DNA from: Isohypsibius dastychi
Lineage: Eukaryota; Tardigrada; Eutardigrada; Parachela; Isohypsibiidae
Length of the DNA: 11,935 nt
Assembly (NCBI GenBank): GCA_034696485.1
Contig: JAQIWT010001209.1
Location: forward strand, 1 to 11,935
Direction: 5' to 3'
Positions 1 to 7,861 of this stretch are shown piece after piece (within the stretch, counting starts at the first letter, position 1; the number at the start of each line of letters is the position of its first letter). A program made the position numbers and the translations under genes. The notes beneath the pieces were generated by a model that ran no database searches, had not been told where the DNA came from, and saw only the letters and a program-made list of their open reading frames with translations.

Positions 1-137
1 CGAATCATGTAGTGAAACGATTGAACTGCATTCTGGGCAGTGGAACTAGCGCTGATAGTTTCAGCGACAAGAATTACTACAAATGAGTTCAGACTCACTT
101 TTGGCATTGGTACTTAAAATGACGCGAATGTGCTCAC

Positions 138-406
138 GCTTGCCTTTTTCTGGCAAGCGTTGAACGCTAATAAGAAGTATCTAGCTATTGGACCAACCCG
201 GATCATAAAGTTTGAAAAGTTGATATCATTATGATGAAGTCGATTTCCATGTCCGTGTGGAACCATAAGTTCACGTCGTTGATAATGTATGTGCCAAACA
301 CTCATATTTGCGCGATTTTGAACACTTTCCGCGTAACTTTCACCCGTGATCAGGGTGACCTTTGCGAGTGCATGTCTAGTCGAAAGCGTAGCCCAGACTA
401 CCACAC
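138..406 (-). CDS. Possible internal exon, protein not recognised
   Basis: An open frame of about 89 codons on the minus strand begins right after an acceptor-like CTAG (407-410), with the nearest upstream in-frame stop lying at that junction. It can end at a donor-like GTGAGC (from 137 down). The peptide contains W-A-T-L-S-T-R near its start and F-M-I-R-V-G-P-I-A-R-Y-F near its end. I do not recognise the family. The donor lies inside a 9-bp inverted repeat (136-144 with 152-160). No flanking exon could be chained to it, so it may be a chance open frame. Confidence 0.22.
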
Positions 407-1066
407 CTAGGTACGCAGTTGTTCAGCATCTTTAGGTTTAAGTTACATTTTGCGGAAGGTTGTATCCAAGTAGCAACGTATTGTTTTCTTCCTTTCCGGG
501 TAATGGCTTGGATATAACCGAAGGTTCAAGATCGAGCCTCTCCGTTCAACTCCTCTGTCAGTTTGCACTTAAAAAATCAAACAAAAATACCATAAAAAAG
601 TAGAAAAAAATTCTTCGGCCCTAAAGCTTTTGTTTTTCTGATTTGTCGGAAATCTGAATTTGGAAAAATGTTTGAAGTTCAAGTGAAGACGATGCGGGCG
701 GGTTCTTTTTGGACAACAAAGATGATCTAGAACCTAGACAACAACCTGTATTATTAATTCTATTATTCAAATTCAAATTCTGGTTAACAGAATTTGTGTC
801 GGTTATACGGTTGATCTTCGGCTTCAAGTCGAAACGCCAAGAAGATTCGCAAGAGAATATGTCCCACGAGCATCTGGCTGGGGGACGCCCGAAGGTTTTC
901 GATCTAATTCAGCGTCAATCAAGAACGTTTCAAAAAGAAGATGTCAATTAGTTTTAGAAATGCCAGAATGGGAAAGTTGATTTTTTTGTCACAACCAGGA
1001 CGGAAAGATAAAAAATTCTCCAAGTGGTTGGGTCGGCCGGGGAGCCCACTTTCACCACTTCATTCA
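407..1066. other. Stretch with no supported gene
   Basis: No exon with a recognisable protein was found on either strand. The 80-codon plus-strand frame at 709-951 has no family motif and no convincing splice context. I looked here for the missing N-terminal exon of the downstream DUS gene (expected to encode an A-P-M-V-R-Y-S-K type motif) and did not find it. The 570-620 part is A-rich. Confidence 0.5.
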
Positions 1067-1261
1067 CGAAACTAATTTAAATGATCCAGCGGATGACATT
1101 TCGAACCGGAACGGTTCGCATCCGTCTTTTCCGCGATATCCACACGGAGGCTCATTCGGCGGAGGGAAGTTCCGTGTTTGCCAGGAAATTGGTCGAATTT
1201 TTTTCTCGTGATCCAGCGATGGTGTAAGGGCCCTCGTGGTAGCCGAGCATTCCATCACCGG
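1067..1261 (-). CDS. Possible exon resembling a receptor guanylate cyclase juxtamembrane segment
   Basis: A minus-strand frame of about 64 codons contains I-S-W followed by P-P-P-N-E-P-P-C-G-Y-R-G and a second Cys (about 1118-1165). Receptor guanylate cyclases have a similar segment just outside the membrane (I-x-W ... P-x-D-E-P-K-C-G-F-x-G-x-x-C). An acceptor-like ATTCGTAG ends at 1262. The transmembrane, kinase-like and cyclase exons that should follow at lower coordinates were not found, and a second frame of this stretch is also open after a strong TTTGTTTCAG acceptor. This may be an exon relic or a chance resemblance. Confidence 0.22.
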
Positions 1262-1327
1262 CTACGAATGGTAACAGTTCTAGCACATATCGCATAGCAT
1301 TCGGATCTAAATTTACCTGAAACAAAC

Positions 1328-1399
1328 CGAGTTAAGATCCGAGTTAGGACCCGAGTTAAGACCCAAGTTAACATCTGAGTTAACATCCGAGTTAACACC
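1328..1399. repeat. 12-bp tandem repeat, six copies
   Basis: Six consecutive 12-bp units follow the consensus cgagttaaNanc with only a few substitutions per unit, in register from 1328 to 1399. The last three units contain the palindrome GTTAAC. Because the unit length is a multiple of three, minus-strand frames through it read as a repeating V-L-T-R tetrapeptide. That explains the open frames here without implying a gene. The repeat abuts the GC-rich hairpins that follow. Confidence 0.85.
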
Positions 1400-1402
1400 C
1401 CA

Positions 1403-1449
1403 TGCGGGGGCTCCGCCCCCGCAGCCTTCACACGGGGGGCTTCGCCCCC
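1403..1449. repeat. Two GC-rich hairpins beside the tandem repeat
   Basis: The first hairpin is a perfect 9-bp stem (1403-1411 with 1415-1423) around a TCC loop. The second is a 6-bp stem (1435-1440 with 1444-1449) around a TTC loop, followed by C-rich sequence up to about 1475. This local composition is far more GC-rich than its surroundings, which suggests an inserted repetitive element. The element type is not recognised. Confidence 0.7.
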
Positions 1450-1710
1450 GAGCCCCCCAACCCCCGAAACCCCTGTCAACTCGAAACTCGTTTTGGGACT
1501 TAAACCCCCGCTGTTTCACCAATAATCCTGACTTCCGCCGGAAGTGGATAAGACACCCAAATAAGAACGTTTTCTGGATCAGAAAAATATTCTGAATCCG
1601 AATCCATCATCAGGGGTCCGAAATTTAGGTGGTGGTATAACCCTATATAGCCGCATACTCTGCAGTACTTATCCTCGGATAAAATGAAAATGAACTTATT
1701 CGTATTTTAG
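1450..1710. other. Non-coding stretch upstream of the first visible DUS exon
   Basis: C-rich sequence next to the hairpins gives way to ordinary AT-richer sequence that ends in a good acceptor, TTCGTATTTTAG, at 1699-1710. It is probably the 3' part of a long intron of the DUS gene. A segment near 1486-1505 (ttttgggacttaaaccc) is loosely inverted relative to the tandem repeat units, which could mark the far end of one element, but this is weak. Confidence 0.4.
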
Positions 1711-3312
1711 ATTGCATTTTCGTAATCTAGTTCGGAAATGGGGAGCAGACGTCGCGTTCACGCCGATGATAACTGCCAGCTCCTTCTCGAAATCTTCGAA
1801 AGCTCGTGACGCTGATTTCAGTTCCGATGACAGTGAGTCCGTTGCGCTTCCAAGACTTTAGTCATTTCTGAAACGCTTGTTATAGATGATCGGCCACTTA
1901 TTGTGCAGTTTGGTGCAAGCTCGTCAGCCGACCTCATCTCTGCCGCAGAATATATTTCAGAGTGAGACAGATGATCCAACCGGAAGTTGGAAGAATCAAC
2001 TTGATAATAATTGATCATTTGTGCTTCCAGCGCGTGTGATGGCATTGACATAAATTGCGGATGTCCTCAAAAGTAAGCTTTGTTCGATGTCGTCAGTAAA
2101 CAACGTTGTCAACGGAAGTTGCGATTCTGCCCATTTTTCGTTCCGGTTTTTCATGTTGAAATTCTTGTTATTTGCAGGTGGGCTATTGGCGAAAAGATTG
2201 GAGGATATTTGTTATCTCGTCCGGATCTGGTCAAAGATATGACTCTCCAGCTCTGGCAGAGGGTACCCAATCCGTCTTTTACAAAATCGATCAAAATTCG
2301 GATCGATGAGGATTTATCGTGAGCAGCGCTTTTCTTGGTTTGGATTTCAAATGTTTCAGACAAGGTTTTTCGCAGAAAAACCGTGGATTTATGCCGGCAA
2401 ATGGAGTCCGCCGGAGTGTCTTTCATTACCGTTCATGGACGGACGTTGAAACAGAAAAAAGAGCCGGCTGATTGGGATGCCATTAAAGTAATCAAAGAAG
2501 CCATTCAGATTCCAGTTTTTGCTAACGGGGATATCAACACACCAGATGATATCGATAGCGTGATCCAGAAAACTAATGCTGATGGTGTTATGGTAAGTGG
2601 AAAAATTGCTGCTCTTCAGTCAGAAGCGAATGAGTTCTGAGCCGGTAAAAAGTGTTTTATTACGCTAGGTAGCGAATGGACTCTTGATGAATCCTGCTTT
2701 ATTTTCTGGACATGAGACAGCACCGCTAGAATGCATTTGCGACTGGGTAAGTTTTCTTCTTCTCGATAGTTCTTATTCATACAGTACTTCAGGTCCGACA
2801 TTATCTGTTTATGTACTTAATTTTTGGAAATGAAAAAATTTAAGATCGGAATTGATTCGGCTGAATTTGAATTCGGTTTTTATCGCTGGTTTTAGAATTC
2901 ATTAAAAGTAAACGTTAGCTTGACTCTTTTGAATATTTTGTCAGATATTTTCAGACACGGTTTATTCAGTTTCTCTGGTGGGTGGTACTGTCTGTCCTTC
3001 GATGTATTTCCCAGATTATTTCGGGGAACCGGAAATGATACATTTTTTACAGCAGGTGTACGGTTTTTATTCATTCACATTTGTTTGCAGCTCTCTTTAA
3101 ACGAGAAAGATCAAAGCTGCCCATTCCGCGTCTTCCACCATCACTTGATATGGATGACCGAAAAACACATGGCAAAACCAGAACGGATTAAATTCAGCGA
3201 CCTCATCAAGAAAGAAGATGTCGTTGATTTCGTCACCGATCATTTTTCACTTCCAGCTCGAATTTCTGCCGATTATTCATTGGATGAAAATACATCCGCT
3301 TCCGCCGACTGA
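1711..3312 (+). CDS. DUS4L: tRNA-dihydrouridine synthase, DUS4/DUS4L type (5' partial)
   Basis: FMN-dependent enzyme that reduces uridine to dihydrouridine in tRNA. Inferred exons: 1711-1832, 1886-1961, 2031-2072, 2178-2318, 2376-2592, 2669-2746 and 3091-3312. All junctions are GT-AG and phase-compatible, giving 298 residues to the stop at 3310-3312. Visible family motifs in order: L-V-R-K-W and T-P-M-I; P-L-I-V-Q-F; the catalytic-cysteine motif I-N-C-G-C-P-Q; S-I-K-I-R-I; I-T-V-H-G-R; A-N-G-D-I; D-G-V-M; N-G-L-L-M-N-P-A-L-F; the DUS4L-like helical region with F-H-H-H-L; and V-T-D-H near the C terminus. Active-site residues appear intact. The N-terminal A-P-M-V-R-Y-S-K exon is missing; the first visible exon starts in phase 2 just after it. 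Intron 6 (344 nt) is the only long internal intron. The 3' end overlaps the convergent astacin-like gene by 40 bp. Confidence 0.93.
3066..3071 (-). promoter_or_regulatory. Candidate poly(A) signal for the astacin-like gene
   Basis: AATAAA on the minus strand, about 200 nt past the stop at 3273. It lies inside the last intron of the convergent DUS gene, so the astacin-like transcript would run antisense through the final DUS exon. Position and motif only; no cleavage site can be seen. Confidence 0.35.
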
Positions 3313-4511
3313 ACTTCGGATAAGGTTATCGTTGGAAGCTCCATTGGTTTTTTGGAGCAGTAGACCCGGTTGATCTTTTCGATGTCTTGGCTGCTAAATC
3401 CATTTCCGGTGCAGAGAGAACTCTTCGTTTCGTTTTTGGCTCGAAATGTCCAAGATGTTGGATCAACGGCGATTCTCGGGTCTTCGCAGTTCGAGGCTGA
3501 ATCCACGTCGAACGGCCTGTCCATGTCGAGAAATGATGAGTTGTGATATTTTGTCAGACTTCTGGAATATTCTGAAAACACGGAAAGTTTTGCCGGATTT
3601 TGGAAGTTGTTTATTCGAGTTCCTCCACCTGGTCGGATGTTTCTCCAGTTGATCTCGATGAAGTTGTCACGGTCTGGGCGATTTATCTGTCTGTGGAAAC
3701 CTGGTGGGAGAGTTTTGTCTTCAGGTCGTGGTATTGAAAGAAATAAATTATTCGATCTCAAATTATTTTCCAGAAAAACGATATGGTGTTGATCATTCAC
3801 AGAATTCCATCAAAATTCAAACTTTAATTCCAGGGCTGAATCAAACTAGATTTTACCCAGGATGTGAAGAAACTGCTGGGAGATGTTCATCTTCGTTGAG
3901 CATTCTGGAATTAAGGCTTTTTTGGCAGTTTTTTGAATTGATAAAAATAGCCCGAACTCACCAGGAGATACGAAGAGGAACTGTTTTCTTCCCTGCATTC
4001 CGACGCTCGCCGCGCATCTGCCGGTGGCATCAAATAGATACAGAATAAATCTTCTGTTACAAAATTTATCTTACGAAGGGCCTGATTCCACTATGGTTAG
4101 ATAATCCTCATTGGTCCATGGAATAATTTTGAGACATGTTTTATTCATGAGGTCATCCATAATTTCCAAAATCCGGTCTCTCGTGGTATCTATGAACCGA
4201 GTGGTCTATAAATGGTTGACTTTTGGAAATCTTATGTTGTGAGGTCAGTTACTATTGAGGGTAGAGGAGAGCTGATATGGGATTATGTTGCTTTTCCAGG
4301 GGACCGTTTTCTCGACCTGGAAGGTGTTGCTTCCGGATGCTGTTTTATTTATCAAGGCTGAAGAAACAAGGCATTCTCAGGCAGATCGGTCATGTTTTCT
4401 TGAATTCCATTTGAAGTACTGTACCTGATAAAATGGCGAGACGACTCCGGACTGGCTGGTCAGCTTCATTGCTCCATTTACAAAAACTCCAGCAAAGTAA
4501 AAGGTGAACAT
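3273..4511 (-). CDS. Astacin-fold protein with degenerate active site (pseudo-astacin)
   Basis: Peptidase M12A (astacin) relative. Inferred exons from 5' to 3': 4511-4425 (start uncertain), 4316-4253, 4189-4075, 4017-3962, 3904-3857, 3700-3629 and 3571-3273, giving 246 residues. Family landmarks: I-I-P-Y (strand 1), N-K-T-C, W-T-N-E-D-Y, S-C-A-A-S-V-G, N-R-P-D-R-D followed by I-N-W-R-N-I, and the terminal G-F-S-S-Q-D-I-E-K-I-N-R-V-Y-C. The four conserved cysteines are present. The zinc motif HExxHxxGxxH reads Q-Q-F-L-H-I-L-G-F-H-R (residues 117-127): first His to Gln, catalytic Glu to Gln, second His kept, third His to Arg. The Met-turn S-x-M-H-Y reads S-A-S-N-C (172-176), losing Met and the Tyr ligand. 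Exon 1 gives a weak hydrophobic N terminus and almost no prodomain, so the true 5' end may differ. Two extra cysteines lie at about 176 and 201. Probably secreted and not a protease. Confidence 0.88.
3742..3747 (+). promoter_or_regulatory. Candidate poly(A) signal for the DUS gene
   Basis: AATAAA on the plus strand, about 430 nt past the DUS stop and inside the fifth intron (3701-3856) of the astacin-like gene. It is the first plus-strand AATAAA I see after the stop. Another candidate is at about 4044. Confidence 0.3.
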
Positions 4512-4593
4512 TTAATGCAAGTTAGTTCCTTTATCAACTATGAGACTGGGAATGCTCACCAGATGGTCATAGCCAAAATCCATGTGGAGGTCT

Positions 4594-4921
4594 TTACGTC
4601 CATTTTGCGATCCGCCAACAGACTTGGTTATCAGCAGTCTCTGGGTGAACCCGCTCCTGAGGAGGGAAATGTTACTGTAATCTGGCATGCTGTTCTTAAA
4701 TTGCAACTTACCGTATTGCTGTGTTGAGGAAGCGAGCGTTTGGTTATTTTCGTTCTGTTCATCAGAGAGCTCAACTGACCTCGTTCCGAGTCGATTGTTT
4801 GTGAGGTGTGAGAACATGAATGCCGCAGGGAACTGATTGGCAAAACACTAGAGCAAATGCTGCCATTTCTGTATGCGTTTGAAGCTCCTCTATCTCTACA
4901 CCAGCATAGACCGACTGACAT
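4594..4921 (-). CDS. Possible small two-exon gene, not recognised
   Basis: A strong donor (CG|GTAAGTTG, GT at 4711-4710) and a strong acceptor (CATTTCCCTCCTCAG ending at 4657) define a 55-nt intron, the modal size in this window. That argues for a transcribed minus-strand gene. One frame stays open across it: ATG at 4921, exon 4921-4712, exon 4656-4594, about 90 residues, ending with a C-W-R-I-A-K-W-T stretch. No family is recognised. Other frames across this intron soon meet stops. It might also belong to an unrecognised 5' part of the astacin-like gene. Confidence 0.22.
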
Positions 4922-5516
4922 GCAAAGAACAAAAGATCAGCTGATCGTGGGCCGCCGTCGAGCCTTACCTGTTGTTATTAATTTAACCTTGTAATTTGCC
5001 CATGTCCACATACTGTATGCTATTGAGATTGGCTTTGTTCGAAAAAAGTTCTGACAGCCATCTCAGCCCTACCATGTATCTGACCAATCCTTTGATCTGG
5101 TACCTTTTATATTCTGGCACAAGGGTTGTGAAGTTGCGCTTGTGCCGCAGTTACCGATTCGACGAGCGAAGTAGTGAGTTTGGAGCGGACAAATGTAGAT
5201 GAAACGGCTGTAGCTTTCAAACAGACCCATCTGCAGCCCTGTCCATTTGCTGCAGTTGCCGATTTAATCCGTGTACCGACCCAGTGTCGAAAATAATGAA
5301 GAGATCTGTCTCGTTCTGCAGAGGAAACAACTATTAGTCGAGAGGGCTTCAACTTCTCGACAATGGATCAGTTTTCCCGAAGGCTAACCGACGTGAGGAA
5401 TTATTAACAGACGTCTGCAACGACAACTCGCCAGTAACAGTACTGGCTTCTGAGGAACATCTGATGAAGGACAGCTCCCCTGTGAGTGCAAAAAGTCACG
5501 TTTTGCTGTTTTTTGA
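4922..5516. other. Unassigned stretch
   Basis: No confident gene. On the plus strand, 5338-5523 is a 61-codon open frame (containing Q-L-L-D-N-G-S-V-F-P-K) that stops just as the reverse-transcriptase-like frame opens, so it could be the frameshifted upstream part of the same decayed element. On the minus strand two exon-like blocks (5479-5389 and 5315-5155) have acceptable splice signals and join in phase, but the peptide is not protein-like enough to call. Confidence 0.4.
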
Positions 5517-5816
5517 TCAATAGTAAGGGCAGAGTACGGTAACCACTTCCAGAATGCTCCGCCACAGCGGCACCAAGTCAAGACACCAAGACCTTCGCGC
5601 GCTCAGCCAGACATTGTTATCTTTTCGGAGAGGGCACGATCAAGCATTGCTCTGTTGGTCTTGTTTCCTTCTCTGGTAAGTCGTGATAACACGAGATTTC
5701 ACGAAGGCTTCAACAGATTTGTTTGTACAAGACTTTATACTGTTCTCCAAGTTGCAGAAGTGAAAGCGGAATACAAAAAGAAGCCACAACGACATCAAAT
5801 GGAACAAAGAGGGTGA
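5517..5816 (+). mobile_element. Probable relic of a retroelement reverse transcriptase C-terminal region
   Basis: A stop-free plus-strand frame of 99 codons with no ATG near its start. Residues at about 5588-5665 read Q-P-D-I-V-I-F-S-E-R-A-R-S-S-I-A-L-L. This resembles the segment R-P-D-I-V-L-x-S-E-x-x-R-x-V-x-x-x-E-L-T-V-P seen near the C terminus of many animal non-LTR-like retroelement polyproteins. The following E-L-T-V-P-W-E motif is not kept (V-L-F-P-S instead). The upstream catalytic part of a polymerase is not visible. Probably a short decayed fragment; the resemblance is from memory. Confidence 0.33.
5734..5739 (-). promoter_or_regulatory. Candidate variant poly(A) signal
   Basis: TATAAA on the minus strand, about 118 nt past the stop of the secreted cysteine-module gene at 5857. 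No canonical AATAAA is seen closer. Weak evidence. Confidence 0.2.
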
Positions 5817-5856
5817 AAGTATCACACTTTTGACCAAAGGTCAGTCAAGATTAACC

Positions 5857-7035
5857 CTATTGAAAGCTAAACGGGTTGTTGCTGAATGAACTGCTCATTT
5901 TGTCTTGGGCTGGACCGTCGACCTCTTCTCGTTGGCTCCCTCTGAAATCTGCACAAAACATAAGATAAGTTCCAACCAGCTGACCTGAGTTGTAATTCAC
6001 AGGATTAACCAACCTGGGAACTGTGCGAATGAACTGAATACAGGGAACGAATTAGCAATTCCGTTTCGCGCCTGAGCGTTAGGTGATGCCTCTGACTTGT
6101 TCGCAGCCAGCGGCAATCGGTTAACAGGACCATCCATAGCCTTGAACATATCTTGAAAGACGTTGCCAGACTGTGCTTTTGGAACTGAAAACGGCGAGCT
6201 CATTCCACTTCCACCTAGACCGAAACTGGGAAACGCTTGGCCAAATAGCCCGCTCTGAGTTGATGAGTTGGTGCTTGATTGCTGGAAAGTGCTCCCAGAT
6301 CCTTGAGATGAGACTCCTTGGCCGGATTTCAGTTCCCCATTAGTTGCAAAGAGTGGAGACCAGGCACTGTTGAATGGATTACCAGCGATGTAGGCTAAAG
6401 TCCACACTTTTGTTGAAGCTCGAGTTGTGGGGGAAAGTGTGGATGTGCTTACTGCTGGACTGTCCTTCAGTCGCTTGTTTTCACTTTCTACAAAACAATT
6501 CCTTGGATTTTCGGATGAATGCTATGTTGTTTCACGAATCGCACCTTTTTCAATAGTCACAAGTACATCAGTTTTGGAGCGCTGTAGCGGAGCGCAGCAA
6601 TGATACTTTGCCCCGGACCAGCATGTTGCACCACCGCCGTTTGAGTCCTTACTCTCCTGCTCCTCGCCAGCCTCACAGCCTGCCTGGCAGAAAGGAGCTG
6701 TTCCAACCTGCATGAATAGAACACCTGTTTCACAGTACAGTACCAGCTGCTTTGAAAATTCAGTTTGTTGTTGGAAGGAGGCTATGAACCGATCTGTGAA
6801 AGGGTGGCTCTCGTTTCAACAAACCTAATACTTGAAAAGCGAACCTCGAGAAACAGGAATAGACTGTGCAAGTACAAGCGATCTAATGATCATTTTTAAA
6901 CCATCGGTTACTTACCCATCTGCAGGTCCAAGCAGTCCGATCGCGGGTATCCCAAAATCCCGTTCCGGCTTTTACTGAGTTTAGAACAATGGAGATCAGA
7001 AGAAATGCGATCAGTTCAATGGCTTTTCCCCCCAT
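5857..7035 (-). CDS. Secreted protein with W-V-G-T-A-P-F-C cysteine module and Gly/Ser/Phe/Asn-rich tail
   Basis: Inferred exons: 7035-6916, 6707-6545, 6487-6014 and 5948-5857, giving 282 residues with all junctions GT-AG and in phase (introns 208, 57 and 65 nt). Residues 1-23 form a clear signal peptide (hydrophobic core around L-I-A-F-L-L-I-S-I-V-L). This favours the ATG at 7035 over the in-frame one at 7068. Residues 36-78 are a compact module: T-C-R-W, V-G-T-A-P-F-C, Q-A-G-C, an acidic stretch, then G-G-G-A-T-C, W-S-G-A-K and C-C, six cysteines in all. I recognise this pattern as a recurrent extracellular module of nematode proteins of unclear function. From about residue 96 the chain is low-complexity, rich in Ser, Gly, Asn and Phe, with L-F-G-Q and S-F-G-L pieces and two N-P-F tripeptides. 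The second is near the C terminus (N-N-P-F-S-F-Q-stop). Function unknown; a cuticle, mucin-like or secreted matrix role is only a guess. Confidence 0.82.
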
Positions 7036-7861
7036 ACTGTGCGTAGGAAGCTTGTTCAGTTTACACATGTAGGTTTGGTGGTGGTGTATCCCGTGCTCTT
7101 GTCTTCGCTAAATGAACGTTTGGGCACATAACGCTATCACCTGGATGCCGTGGAGAAACGCTTACTAGAGTGCCTCGAGCGGTAAACCTGTTCTGCGGTT
7201 CTACTCTAATGTGACGAACATCAAATGAGCCTGAATGTCCGTACAGCCAGTTCTTCCCGACCGGTTTACCTGGTAGGTGCCGAACGATGTGAATCGAACG
7301 TGCATTTTGTTCTGATTTTGGACTCGAGTCCTCACACTCGTAGCAGAAGCGCGACCTGCCGATCAATGGTTGTTTTCTGAAACTTCCCACTTACGCCCGG
7401 ATACAGATTCGCCCCCCCCCCCACCTCTTTAGAAAGCTTTGAGTCCTTCTTAAGGTCATCGGTTCGTTGCATCATGTGGGACACTGCATGTGCATTTTGC
7501 GTTGCTTTGGTAGATTGTCCGCCCCATTGGCTTCTGTTTTGAGGTTTGATGAGATTTTTTGTGCACTAGAATAGCTGGGGCATGTGGCGACATGACGCGC
7601 AATTTATCACGATTTGCAAATGCTGGAATACGTCACAAATAACGGCACTACTCGAAGCTGCTTTGCAATCTTTCTTGTGCTGCTGTACTCACGGCAACCG
7701 AAGGCTTTGTAGTCTTCAAAAATGATTGTTCATAATCATCTGTTTACGGACCAATTGTGCATTTTACAGACGTTTTCAAGAATACTTCTTTTAACCGCCG
7801 ATGAGCCCACATTCTTCTATAACACGTTGTCGAACGACTGAAACTAGCGAAAGATTGCATA
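7036..7861. other. Intergenic stretch with a poly-C run
   Basis: Lies between two minus-strand genes. It contains a run of 11 C (7412-7422). A 109-codon minus-strand open frame (7061-7390) has no ATG near its start, no recognised motif and no matching neighbours, so it is not called. An acceptor-like CTTCCTACGCACAG ends one base before the ATG at 7035. It could be a 5'-UTR splice or trans-splice acceptor for the downstream gene, but this cannot be decided from sequence. Confidence 0.45.

Noticed and set aside
136-160. 9-bp stem-loop as a histone 3' end or transcription terminator
   Set aside because: The stem length, loop and sequence do not match the histone 3' stem-loop, no histone gene is near, and intrinsic bacterial-type terminators do not apply to this genome.
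709-951. 80-codon plus-strand frame as the first DUS exon
   Set aside because: It lacks the expected A-P-M-V-R-Y-S-K segment, ends in a stop without a suitable phase-2 donor, and shows no similarity to the family's N terminus.
1255-1522. Minus-strand open frames with V-L-T-R repeats
   Set aside because: They are a by-product of the 12-bp tandem repeat and the C-rich hairpins.
3273-3800. A continuous 175-codon minus-strand open frame as a single-exon protein
   Set aside because: It spans two introns of the astacin-like gene. The first 100 bases (3701-3800) lie in the fifth intron, and a 57-nt intron (3572-3628) is in frame by chance of length. Removing it makes the Met-turn region align residue by residue with astacins.
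4054-4074. A 21-nt GT-AG intron in the astacin-like gene
   Set aside because: Too short for spliceosomal removal. Using the next acceptor at 4018 gives a 57-nt intron and a peptide matching the family.
5155-5479. Two minus-strand exon-like blocks (5479-5389, 5315-5155) joined in phase
   Set aside because: Splice signals are acceptable, but the peptide has no motif and the plus strand holds more protein-like frames resembling a retroelement.
7061-7390. 109-codon minus-strand open frame
   Set aside because: It starts with a non-ATG codon, has no recognised motif and no supporting neighbours. A C-Y-E-C piece alone is not enough to call a gene.
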